Assembly: GCF_009708175.1 (NCBI RefSeq)
Contig: NZ_WMBB01000007.1
Span: forward strand, 1-64,000
Length of the DNA: 64,000 nt
Reading direction: 5' to 3'
Origin: Nocardia aurantiaca
Lineage (GTDB): Bacteria; Actinomycetota; Actinomycetes; Mycobacteriales; Mycobacteriaceae
This document shows positions 16,990 through 24,302 of this stretch, one piece after another. Each line of letters starts with the position of its first letter. The first letter of the stretch is position 1. The notes under the pieces are model-generated. The model did not search any database. It was not told the origin of the DNA and worked only from the letters and a program-made list of their open reading frames with translations. A program made the translations under genes and the position numbers.

Positions 16990-17922
16990 TTATTCATGGT
17001 TGGGCTCTTCAGGCGATCGGCGACCAGCCGAGGCGACAATCGCGGCCAACCGCTCGATATCGGCGGGCAGCACCCGGCAGCATCCACCCACTATGGCCGC
17101 ACCCGACTCCATCCACTCGACCGCCTGGGCAGCGGAGAATCGCGGCTCCCCCGTCCAGCACCGGCGCTCATCGTTCCAGCCCTCCCCGCTGTTCGGGTAG
17201 ACGATCACCGGCTTGCCGGTCACCTCCCGCGCGAGCGTGATCGCGACCGCGACATCGTGTGGCGCGCAGCAGTTCACGCCCACCGCGACGATCTCAGGGA
17301 CCCCGGCGGCGATGGCGAAGGCTTCCCGCAGCGGCTGCCCGGCCCGGGTCCGTTCACCGTCGACGGTGTAGCTCAGCCAGGCGGGCACCCCGCTGCCGTC
17401 GAGCAGCCCGGCGAGCGCCTCGGCCTCGTCGATATCCGGGATCGTCTCCAGCGCAAGCACATCCGCGCCGGAGTCGGCCAGCACCTCCAGGCGCGGCAGA
17501 TGCCAACGCTTCAGCGCGGCGAGGGAAAGACCATAGCGGCCCCGGTATTCGGACCCGTCGGCCAGCGCCGAACCATAGGGGCCGATCGAGGCGGCGATCC
17601 AGCGCTCACGACCGTCCTCGATCTCGTCCCGCGCCGCGCACGCGAGTTCGACGCTGCGCCGCAGCAACCGCGCGGCGTGCTCACGATCGATCCCGCGCGC
17701 CGCGAATCCCTCGAACGATGCCTGATAGCTCGCGGTCGTCGCGATGACCGCGCCCGCCCGGAAGAACGCGGCGTGCACCGCCCGGATCTCATCGGGCGCG
17801 TCCACGAGCAGCCGCGCCGACCACAGCGCGTCGGACAGGTCGTGCCCGCGCGCTTCGAGCGCGGTCGCCAGTCCGCCATCGGCCACCGCGACCTCGCCCA
17901 CCGGGATTCCGAACTCGGCCAC
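16990..17922 (-). CDS. mmuM: Homocysteine S-methyltransferase
   Basis: About 310 residues. VADGGLATALEARGHDLSD opens the TIM barrel. The zinc ligands are the Cys of GVNCC (about residue 220) and the two adjacent Cys of GGCCR (about 290), the set typical of betaine/S-methylmethionine-homocysteine methyltransferases. It makes methionine from homocysteine using S-methylmethionine or a similar donor, without cobalamin. The likely start is GTG 17922, only 21 bases from the start of the divergent hydrolase. No S-methylmethionine permease gene is adjacent, so the donor is uncertain. Confidence 0.85.
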   Translation of the reverse strand: MAEFGIPVGEVAVADGGLATALEARGHDLSDALWSARLLVDAPDEIRAVHAAFFRAGAVIATTASYQASFEGFAARGIDREHAARLLRRSVELACAARDEIEDGRERWIAASIGPYGSALADGSEYRGRYGLSLAALKRWHLPRLEVLADSGADVLALETIPDIDEAEALAGLLDGSGVPAWLSYTVDGERTRAGQPLREAFAIAAGVPEIVAVGVNCCAPHDVAVAITLAREVTGKPVIVYPNSGEGWNDERRCWTGEPRFSAAQAVEWMESGAAIVGGCCRVLPADIERLAAIVASAGRRSPEEPNHE

Positions 17923-17943
17923 CAAACTGAAACCTGTTCTACT

Positions 17944-18804
17944 GTGGTGCGGGTGGATGTCACATACGAGAACACCCGACGCGAGATCGCCACCGACAAG
18001 GGCGTCCTGCGCTACCACGAGGCCGGCGACGGTCCTCCCCTGATTCTGCTGCACGGTTCCGGAATCGGCGTGAACGGGTGGCGCAACTTCCGCGACAACC
18101 TCGGCTTCTACGCCGACCACTTTCACTGCTACGTCCTCGAATTCCCCGGCTTCGGCGTCAGCGACCCGGTCCCCGGGCACCCGGTCCTCACCGCTGTCGA
18201 CTCCGTCGTCCGCTTCATGGACGCGTTGAACATCGATTCCGCCGCCATGATCGGCAACTCCATGGGCGCCGTCGTCGCCGCGAATGTCGCCATGCACCAC
18301 CCACAGCGGGTCGAGAAGATCGTCGCCATCGGCGGCGTCGGCCACAGCCTGCTCGCCGCCAACCCGAGCGAAGGCACCCGACTGCTCCAGGAATTCGCCG
18401 ACGAACCCACCCGCGAGGGTCTGCTGCGCTGGCTGCGCTGCATGATCTACGACCCCACGATGATCACCGACACCCTCGTCGAGGAACGCTGGAACGCCGC
18501 CATCGAACCCACCGCCCAGGCCAGTCTGAAGGCCATGTACGGGTCCGAAGCTCTTGCGCTGCAACAGCAGTTCCTGGAGAACTCCCCCACCCCGCCCTAC
18601 TGGTCCATGCTGCACAAGATCAAGAGCCCGGTCCTCATGGCCTGGGGCGCCGACGACCGACAGTGCCCCACCGACATGGCGCTCATCCCGCTGCGGCAGA
18701 TCCCCCATGCCGAACTGCACGTGTTCCCCACATGCGGGCACTGGGTCATGTATGAGGCCAAAGAGGCCTTCGAACGCGTCACCCTCGAATTCCTGCACCG
18801 CTGA
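17944..18804 (+). CDS. Alpha/beta hydrolase, meta-cleavage-product hydrolase type
   Basis: A 286-residue alpha/beta hydrolase. LLHGSGIGVNGWRNF forms the oxyanion region, MIGNSMGAVVA gives the nucleophile Ser in GNSMG, GADDRQCP the Asp, and CGHWVMYE the His. The GNSMGG-type elbow and overall length (280-290) match HsaD/BphD/MhpC C-C bond hydrolases. No other aromatic or steroid ring-cleavage gene is nearby, so a general esterase role is possible. The start is one of GTG 17944, 17947 or 17953; no ribosome site is present. It is head to head with mmuM. Confidence 0.75.
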   Translation: MVRVDVTYENTRREIATDKGVLRYHEAGDGPPLILLHGSGIGVNGWRNFRDNLGFYADHFHCYVLEFPGFGVSDPVPGHPVLTAVDSVVRFMDALNIDSAAMIGNSMGAVVAANVAMHHPQRVEKIVAIGGVGHSLLAANPSEGTRLLQEFADEPTREGLLRWLRCMIYDPTMITDTLVEERWNAAIEPTAQASLKAMYGSEALALQQQFLENSPTPPYWSMLHKIKSPVLMAWGADDRQCPTDMALIPLRQIPHAELHVFPTCGHWVMYEAKEAFERVTLEFLHR

Positions 18805-18859
18805 GCAGAATTCCCGGACGGGCTCGGAACGCACGCACCGAGCCCACCGCCGAGCGCGG

Positions 18860-19606
18860 TCAGCGGCCGCCGAACACCGTCGCCTGACAGGCGTTCAGCA
18901 GTGTCACCAACTCCTCGCCCTCCTTGTCGTCGAGCACCGCGAACGCGGGCGCGATCAGATCCTCCGTGATCGACTCCGCCTGCATCCAGCGGCCCTTCAG
19001 TTCCGCGGTGATCTCGTCGAACGGTTCCGGCCACCCGAAGTTCCGCGCCTGATCCGGACCGGCCTTCAGCGGCGAACCCGCGATCAGCACCGCCTGCAAC
19101 GGCGTCAGGCCACTACCCAGCACGCCGACCAGGTGCAGACCGCCACGCAGCTCCCGCAGGACGTGGATCAGCTGCAACACCAGCCCGGGCGCGTCCTCGG
19201 CCTGCGGCAGCGCCCGCCAGCCCGCGAACAGCGGCGCACCCACCGGATTCGCGGCCGCCACCACCCGCTGTAGCAGCTCGGCCAGACGGTCCGAGTCCTC
19301 GAAGGCGGAAAGCTTGCGGCGGCCGAAGTCCTGGCATGCCTTCAGGTACCCCAGGGCGGCCACGTCGGCCGGAGTCGAGGCGGTGGCCTCCCACGCCTCC
19401 CGGATGGCGTCGGGACGGAAGAAGCCGAAGGCCGCGGTCACCACATCGGCGTCCACATCGCCCAGGACACCGCCACGACCGCGGGTGTAGCCGGGCATGA
19501 AGCCGGGGACACCGGTGCCGTCGGCGAAGGCTCGCGCTTCCCGGGAGAACATGAATCCCCCACCGATCTGCTGGATCTGATCCTTCACCGCGGACGCTAC
19601 CGACAT
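18860..19606 (-). CDS. SCO6745-family protein
   Basis: A 248-residue helical protein. FMFSREARAFADGTGVPGF near the N-terminus, then GYTRGRGGVLGDVDADVV and AFGFFRPDAIREAW, are characteristic of the actinobacterial family usually annotated as SCO6745 (helix-turn-helix-like, function unknown). No signal peptide or membrane segment. Start ATG with AGAGGA upstream. It is transcribed convergently with the hydrolase gene. Metabolic function is not established for the family. Confidence 0.7.
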   Translation of the reverse strand: MSVASAVKDQIQQIGGGFMFSREARAFADGTGVPGFMPGYTRGRGGVLGDVDADVVTAAFGFFRPDAIREAWEATASTPADVAALGYLKACQDFGRRKLSAFEDSDRLAELLQRVVAAANPVGAPLFAGWRALPQAEDAPGLVLQLIHVLRELRGGLHLVGVLGSGLTPLQAVLIAGSPLKAGPDQARNFGWPEPFDEITAELKGRWMQAESITEDLIAPAFAVLDDKEGEELVTLLNACQATVFGGR

Positions 19607-19831
19607 GTCCGTTCCTCTCTGAGCGGAAAGCGCAATCGATCCGAGACTATTTCAGCGCCCCGAGCGGCCGCACGCTGGCCACCCGAATGTGACCGGGAAG
19701 GCACCCGCCACACCAAACCGACTGTCCCGAAACACATTTGCCGTATGAAAGCGACGCACCACCGGAATCCCCTGCCCAGCAAGGCCCCTCCGCCCACCGC
19801 AGGAGCGGAAAGGCCTGTCGGTCACATCCGC

Positions 19832-19837
19832 TAACCT
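19832..19837 (+). promoter_or_regulatory. -10 box of a probable leaderless transcript
   Basis: TAACCT lies 7 bases before the GTG at 19845, and there is no ribosome binding site between them. The arrangement predicts transcription starting on the initiation codon. Confidence 0.45.
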
Positions 19838-19844
19838 TCAAGCG

Positions 19845-20555
19845 GTGCTAGGACATTCACATGCGACCAGCGGCGCGCTCGCCTGGTCGGCGGCGGCTGC
19901 GGCGCTACCGTTCACCGTCTTGACCTATCCCGCAGTGCAATCCGGGGCCATCGGCTCCGTCGATCTGGTGATGGGCACCTTCCTCACCGCGGGCGCCGCG
20001 CTCCTGCCCGATGCCGATCACCCCTCCGGCACCATTTCCCATGTGCTGGGGCCGATCTCGCACTACGCGTGCAAGTTCATCTCGTGGATCTCCGGCGGGC
20101 ACCGCCACGGCACCCACTCCTTCGCCTTCGTCGCCGCCGTCACCTACGGCACCTGGGCCGGTGAACACCTGCTCGGCCGCAACTTCACCCTCGCCCTGGT
20201 GTTCTTCCTGCTCGCCCTCGCCATCAAGGCGCTCGGCCTGGCACCCAGCGGCGAAGGCCTCAAATCCTGGGGCACCGTCATCATCCTCGCCGTCTGCGGC
20301 ACCTTCGCCATCGACCACTGGATCAACGACAAACCCGCCTGGCTGCCCTTCTCCGTCGGCCTCGGCGCACTCGCCCACCTCATCGGCGACTGTCTCACCG
20401 ACCGAGGCTGCCGTTTGCTGTGGCCACTCGAGCTCCGCACCCGGATCCCGATCGTCGACCGCACCGGCAACAAGATCGAGACCATGGTCCTGGTGCCGAT
20501 CTTCGCGCTCGGCACCCTCGCTCTACTCTGGTACACCCTCACTCACCATCCATGA
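19845..20555 (+). CDS. Membrane-bound metal-dependent hydrolase (YdjM/DUF457 family)
   Basis: A 236-residue membrane protein starting MLGHSHATSGALAW. LLPDADHPSGT and GGHRHGTHSF are the His/Asp-rich loops of the LexA-induced YdjM-like DUF457 family, and HLIGDCLTDRG near the C-terminus completes the putative metal site. About six hydrophobic segments place it in the cytoplasmic membrane. The reaction is unknown. The GTG start has no ribosome site but a -10 box at the right distance for a leaderless message. Confidence 0.75.
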   Translation: MLGHSHATSGALAWSAAAAALPFTVLTYPAVQSGAIGSVDLVMGTFLTAGAALLPDADHPSGTISHVLGPISHYACKFISWISGGHRHGTHSFAFVAAVTYGTWAGEHLLGRNFTLALVFFLLALAIKALGLAPSGEGLKSWGTVIILAVCGTFAIDHWINDKPAWLPFSVGLGALAHLIGDCLTDRGCRLLWPLELRTRIPIVDRTGNKIETMVLVPIFALGTLALLWYTLTHHP

Positions 20556-20637
20556 GCGGGGCACTTGTTCAGACCAGGACGGGGCGACCCGGCTCGTATG
20601 ATCCGAAGATCACCTCAGCGGGCAGAACGGAGTGGGA

Positions 20638-21132
20638 ATGAGCGACCGCGAAGAACTGAGCTGGGATCGGTTCGGGGACGCCAGCCGGGATCTGGCCCAG
20701 GTGATCGCCGATGACGGCTTCGAACCCGACCTCATCCTCTCGATCGCCCGCGGCGGGCTCTTCGTGGCCGGCGCCCTCGGCTACGCCCTCGACGTCAAGA
20801 ACCTCCACGTCATGAACGTCGAGTTCTACACCGGCGTCGACCAGCGCCTCGATATGCCGGTCATGCTGCCGCCCGTACCCAGCGCCGTCGACCTCACCGG
20901 CGCCACCGTCCTGGTCGCCGACGACGTCGCCGACACCGGCAAGACGCTCAAGCTGGTCCGCGACTTCTGCTCCGACCACGTCGCCGAGGTGCGCTGCGCG
21001 GTCATCTACCAGAAGCCGCACTCCGAAGTGGACTGCGAATACGTGTGGAAGCGGACCGACAAATGGATCAACTTCCCCTGGTCGGTGCTGCCGCCCGTGA
21101 CCGAGCGGCAGGCCCACGTCCTCGACGCCTGA
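20638..21132 (+). CDS. Phosphoribosyltransferase
   Basis: A 164-residue type I phosphoribosyltransferase. VLVADDVADTGKTL (about residues 97-110) is the PRPP-binding loop, and LILSIARGGLFVAGAL supplies the pyrophosphate loop. ARGG and the C-terminal WINFPWSVLPP resemble xanthine/hypoxanthine-type PRTases of actinobacteria. It would attach a purine-like base to ribose phosphate; the base is not certain. The ATG at 20638 has GGAG five bases upstream. A strong hairpin shared with the convergent cyclophilin gene follows. Confidence 0.8.
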   Translation: MSDREELSWDRFGDASRDLAQVIADDGFEPDLILSIARGGLFVAGALGYALDVKNLHVMNVEFYTGVDQRLDMPVMLPPVPSAVDLTGATVLVADDVADTGKTLKLVRDFCSDHVAEVRCAVIYQKPHSEVDCEYVWKRTDKWINFPWSVLPPVTERQAHVLDA

Positions 21133-21157
21133 GCCGAAAGACCGTACGCGGCAACGA

Positions 21158-21191
21158 CAACGGCCCGGAACCATTCGGTTCCGGGCCGTTG
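21158..21191. terminator. Bidirectional terminator
   Basis: CAACGGCCCGGAACC and its exact complement flank an ATTC loop, giving a 15-bp perfect stem between two convergent genes. Confidence 0.75.
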
Positions 21192-21214
21192 GCACAAGCT
21201 ACCGCGAAAACCGA

Positions 21215-21706
21215 TCAGACCAGTTCGGCGGACAAGATGGTGATCGGCTCGACCGGCACATCCTGGTGCCCGGCCTTGTTGCCGGTACGCACGCCCTCGA
21301 TGGCGTCCACCACGGCCGTGCCATCGGTGACCTTGCCGAACACCGCGTAACCCCAGCCGTCCTGGCCCGGGTAGTTCAGGAAACCGTTGTTGCTGGTGTT
21401 GATGAAGAACTGCGCGCTGGCCGAGTGCGGGGCCGAGGTGCGCGCCATCGCGACGGTGTACTTGTCGTTCTTCAGGCCGTTGTTGGCCTCGTTCTCGACC
21501 TGGTTCGGGGCCGGCTTCTGCTGCATGTTCGCGGTCAGGCCGCCGCCCTGGATCATGAAGTTCGGAATCACCCGGTGGAACACCGTATCCGTGTAGTGGC
21601 CGGCCTTCACGTAATCGACGAAGTTGGCGACGGTCTTGGGTGCCTTGGCCTCGTCCAGTTCCAGGGTGATATCCCCGGCGGAGGTCTTCAGGAGCACTTT
21701 GGTCAT
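21215..21706 (-). CDS. Peptidyl-prolyl cis-trans isomerase (cyclophilin)
   Basis: A 163-residue cyclophilin. FHRVIPNFMIQGG carries the catalytic Arg and Phe-Met-Gln, and SAQFFINTSNN and GYAVFGKVTDG complete the active site. It catalyses proline isomerisation during protein folding in the cytoplasm. The start MTKVLLKTSAGDI at 21706 agrees with the family; an ATG at 21715 would add three residues. No signal peptide, so it corresponds to the cytoplasmic PpiA/PpiB type. Confidence 0.9.
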   Translation of the reverse strand: MTKVLLKTSAGDITLELDEAKAPKTVANFVDYVKAGHYTDTVFHRVIPNFMIQGGGLTANMQQKPAPNQVENEANNGLKNDKYTVAMARTSAPHSASAQFFINTSNNGFLNYPGQDGWGYAVFGKVTDGTAVVDAIEGVRTGNKAGHQDVPVEPITILSAELV

Positions 21707-21779
21707 GCGCCCCATCGTATGGGAGCCCCCAACCCAGCGACCGAGCGGCATCGAATAGCCACCCCCTCTTCAAGGTTTG

Positions 21780-21860
21780 ATGGTGATGAGTGCGGTCAGG
21801 AAGCTGTGTGCGGTAGCGAGGGCGAGCGTCACTGCGTTGAAGATTGATTCACATGCGTAG
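21780..21860 (+). CDS. Possible micro-ORF
   Basis: A 26-residue frame starting MVMSAVRKLCAVARASV, with AAGG eight bases upstream, followed 12 bases later by a hairpin with a T run. The peptide is cationic and partly hydrophobic. It lies in a less GC-rich patch between two divergent-facing genes. It could be a small protein or merely part of a small RNA. Confidence 0.25.
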   Translation: MVMSAVRKLCAVARASVTALKIDSHA

Positions 21861-21872
21861 ATGCGCATAAAT

Positions 21873-21891
21873 CCATTTCTTAATGGTTTTT
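21873..21891 (+). terminator. Hairpin followed by T run
   Basis: CCATT (21873-21877) pairs with AATGG (21882-21886) and is followed by five T. The stem is short, but the T run is rare in this GC-rich DNA. It faces the plus strand, where the only candidate upstream unit is the micro-ORF. Confidence 0.45.
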
Positions 21892-21929
21892 GATGTCGGC
21901 AACATGCGCCTTGGAAGGGGGCTCAGACC

Positions 21930-22316
21930 TCAGGCTTCATACAGTTCCAGCGGCAGATCGTCGGGATCGGCGAAGAAGGCGAACCGCTTGCCCGTGTACT
22001 CGTCGACCCGCATCTCCTCTACCGCCACTCCCCTACCCCTCAGCTCCGCCAGCGCCTCCTCCACATCCGGGACGACGAAGGCGAGATGACGCAGCCCGGC
22101 CGCCTCGGGCCGGGAGAGCCGCGGCGGGGGTTCAGGGAAAGAGAAGAGCTCCAGCTGCCCACCATCCGGCAGCGCGAGATCCAGCTTGTACGAGCGCCTT
22201 TCGGATCGATAGTGCTCCGCGAGCACCCGCAGCCCGAGGATCTCCGTATAGAACGCCTTCGACTTCTCATAGTCCGAGGCGATGATCGCGACATGGTGAA
22301 TCCGCTGCAGATGCAT
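21930..22316 (-). CDS. VOC-family glyoxalase-like protein
   Basis: A 128-residue single VOC unit: RIHHVAIIASDYEKSKAFY with the first metal His, the mid Glu in GGQLELFSFP, LRHLAFVVPD with the second His, and the terminal PLELYEA Glu. Length and sequence match the YaeR/GloA2 group of glyoxalase-like proteins. It probably binds a divalent metal and acts on small carbonyl or thiol adducts; the true substrate is unknown. ATG start. Confidence 0.85.
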   Translation of the reverse strand: MHLQRIHHVAIIASDYEKSKAFYTEILGLRVLAEHYRSERRSYKLDLALPDGGQLELFSFPEPPPRLSRPEAAGLRHLAFVVPDVEEALAELRGRGVAVEEMRVDEYTGKRFAFFADPDDLPLELYEA

Positions 22317-22388
22317 TCCCCGGACGCTAGCGCACGGCGCGGCGGCAAGGATTCGATCCCGAAACAGCGAAGGGCCTGAATCCGCTGT

Positions 22389-22412
22389 GCCGGAGCGGGA
22401 TACCGCTCCGGC
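22389..22412 (-). terminator. Terminator after LysM gene
   Basis: GCCGGAGCGG and CCGCTCCGGC form a perfect 10-bp stem around GATA, two bases beyond the stop of the minus-strand LysM gene. Confidence 0.65.
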
Positions 22413-22414
22413 CG

Positions 22415-22906
22415 TCAGGTTTGAGGCACCCTCACGATCTGCCCGGGTGCGATCCGATTCGGGTCGGTAATCGTGACGGGGTTCGCGGCAACGAGTCGGT
22501 GGTAGAGGTTCCCGGATCCGTAGTAGCGGGCGGCGATACTCCAGAGCGTCTCGCTGCTCACGACGGTGTGCTCGAGATACACACGATAGCCGGGCACGAT
22601 CTTCGGGCCGAAAACCACCGGAACAACGACCTTGTCGAGTTCGGCCCCGTCCTTGTGTGAGGTGTGGAAAACCTCGACGAGGATCCTGTCGAGAATGAAC
22701 GCCGCACCTGACACGTCGACGACGATCTGGAACTGGCTGTGGCCGCCGACGCCATCGCCGGCCGGGAAAGAGTCCATCACTTCGTCATGGCCTTCATGAA
22801 GGCGGTAGGTGAAGTTCGCTTCGAACGCGCCTCCGGCTGTCCCGGCGATCTGAATCCGCGTGCCGACGATTTCATACGGCCGGGGTTGCTGCACATCGAT
22901 GGACAT
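22415..22906 (-). CDS. Gmad2 immunoglobulin-like and LysM domain protein
   Basis: A 163-residue protein. Residues 5-105 form a Gmad2-like beta-sandwich (VQQPRPYEIVGTRIQIAGTAGGAFEANF is its opening; GHSQFQIVVDVS follows). Residues 112-163 are a LysM module (HTVVSSETLWSIAARYYGSG to IAPGQIVRVP) that binds peptidoglycan GlcNAc. No signal peptide is visible with the ATG at 22906 (GGAGG upstream), so the route to the wall is unclear; an upstream start adds 12 residues without creating a signal. It sits next to Hsp20 and may share stress control. Confidence 0.8.
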   Translation of the reverse strand: MSIDVQQPRPYEIVGTRIQIAGTAGGAFEANFTYRLHEGHDEVMDSFPAGDGVGGHSQFQIVVDVSGAAFILDRILVEVFHTSHKDGAELDKVVVPVVFGPKIVPGYRVYLEHTVVSSETLWSIAARYYGSGNLYHRLVAANPVTITDPNRIAPGQIVRVPQT

Positions 22907-23070
22907 GATCGAGCCTCCGATCGAATCAATCTTTCCGATCACGATTCACAGCGCCGCCCAGGGCCATACCCATTCACGAGGGACCACGGTTATGGTGACG
23001 CAGCGTGGCCCCTTCGCTTCCGCAAGGAATATCCGCGCCGCGGCGTGGGGATGCGGCAGGTCATCCGGTC

Positions 23071-23508
23071 TCAATCGCCGGATTTCACCTCGACCGTTCT
23101 GGTGACTTCCTTGGGCTCTTCCGTTATCGGGACGCTGACGGTAAGGATGCCCTTGGCGTAGTGAGCGTCGATGCCTTCTTCCTGCGCGCCGACGGGCAGG
23201 GTCACGGTTCGTTCGAAGGAGCCGTACTGGAATTCCGAATACCCCTTCTCCTCTTTCTTCGCGCTGCGCTCGGCCTTGATGGTCAAGCGCCGATCGTGGA
23301 CGGACACCTCCACATCCTTGGCGGGGTCGATGCCGGGAATCTCCGCGCGGACCACGTAGTGGCCGTCCTCGACGGTGTCCTCGACACGGATGAGGTGGGC
23401 GCCGAAGGTCGTCCTCCGTTCGGTAAGCGGCGAAATAGCCGCGTTCCACATGTCGGCCAAGTCTGCCAGCATGGCGCTGGGGCGGCGGTAGACCGGAAGT
23501 AGGCTCAT
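23071..23508 (-). CDS. Hsp20/alpha-crystallin small heat-shock protein
   Basis: A 145-residue holdase chaperone. The alpha-crystallin domain spans about 38-130 (VEDGHYVVRAEIPGIDPAKDVEV to GILTVSVPI), with a short C-terminal extension. The N-terminal MSLLPVYRRPS resembles HspX-type proteins of mycobacteria. It would prevent aggregation of unfolded proteins under hypoxia or heat. GGAGG precedes the ATG. A candidate DosR-like box lies 71-84 bases upstream of the start, and neighbours include homologues of DosR-regulon genes. Confidence 0.9.
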   Translation of the reverse strand: MSLLPVYRRPSAMLADLADMWNAAISPLTERRTTFGAHLIRVEDTVEDGHYVVRAEIPGIDPAKDVEVSVHDRRLTIKAERSAKKEEKGYSEFQYGSFERTVTLPVGAQEEGIDAHYAKGILTVSVPITEEPKEVTRTVEVKSGD

Positions 23509-23578
23509 CGTTCCTCCAACTGGGATCGAAAACATTTCCGACACCACCGATCCCACCCCTGATATTGATCAACCGATA

Positions 23579-23592
23579 GGGCCTCCGGTCGC
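23579..23592 (-). promoter_or_regulatory. Candidate DosR-like box upstream of hsp20
   Basis: Read on the minus strand this is GCGAC-CGGAG-GCCC. It matches the DosR consensus half-sites (GGGAC and GCCC/TCCC) with one mismatch. It lies 71-84 bases before the Hsp20 start. By-eye match only. Confidence 0.35.
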
Positions 23593-23687
23593 AGGGAAGC
23601 GACGACGGCCGCCGGCGATCAGGTGACCGAAGGCTCTGCCGAGAGCACCGCGACCGCTGAACAACTTCAGCTCAGCCGGGGCGGTGG

Positions 23688-24068
23688 CTACGGCAGTTGA
23701 ATGGTGCGCTCATGTGCGGTAACGGCCTGCTGGAGTCGCGTGCGCGCCAGTGTGTGCGGACCGCACTCGCACGAAGCCGGTACCGTGTCGTCGACGAATT
23801 CGTCGCCGGCCAGCAGGTCTACGTATGGTGTGCCGTGGTGGTTTTTTCCGTGCGCGGCGTCGACGAAATCACGCGAACCGTGTGCGTGCGGACCGGTCGC
23901 CGACCGAAACACCGGGCCGACGGGCGTGTCGAATACCGCCGCCACGTGGTGGCCGCGACCGCATCGCACCTGTACCACGACCTGTTCGCCCCGCTGTGGC
24001 ATCGAGTCCAGCGCCCGCTGTGCCAGCAATCGCCGTTCGGGAGCGGATAGTTTGGAAGTCTTCGTCAT
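23688..24068 (-). CDS. Hypothetical His-rich protein
   Basis: A 126-residue soluble protein starting MTKTSKLSAPERRLLAQR. It has many His and paired Cys residues (CGRGHHVAAVF, AAHGKNHHGTPYVD, ASCECGPHTLAR), suggesting metal binding. GAAGGTGG lies before the ATG. Between the Hsp20 gene and the PRTase-hydrolase gene on the same strand, it looks like part of the same stress block. I do not recognise the family. Confidence 0.6.
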   Translation of the reverse strand: MTKTSKLSAPERRLLAQRALDSMPQRGEQVVVQVRCGRGHHVAAVFDTPVGPVFRSATGPHAHGSRDFVDAAHGKNHHGTPYVDLLAGDEFVDDTVPASCECGPHTLARTRLQQAVTAHERTIQLP

Positions 24069-24126
24069 CGATCCACCTTCTCTGTTCGCCGCCATCGATT
24101 ACGAGGGCCGAAATCACCTGAGTGAG

Positions 24127-24140
24127 GGGACGATCGGCCA
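24127..24140. promoter_or_regulatory. Candidate DosR-like box upstream of hypothetical gene
   Basis: GGGAC-GATCG-GCCA is nearly palindromic and lies 59-72 bases before the minus-strand start at 24068. Same spacing pattern (GGGAC-N5-GCC) as two other sites in this block. Confidence 0.35.
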
Positions 24141-24302
24141 CTGCCCGCGTCGGCTTGTCGTCAACACCGACACAGCTCACCGGACTCACGCCCGGATACG
24201 CTTTCCATCGCGCGTGACCTCGCCGCGGGCCGCGCGTGGAACCGTCACGTCGCAACTCGGCATATCAGTGGCAGAGCACTGGGTATCCGGTCTCCGACTC
24301 GC

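Noticed and set aside
16996..17943. Plus-strand extension upstream of the alpha/beta hydrolase, which could give a 602-residue protein
   Set aside because: The extension runs antisense to mmuM, whose zinc motifs are intact; the hydrolase itself begins at a GTG near 17944.
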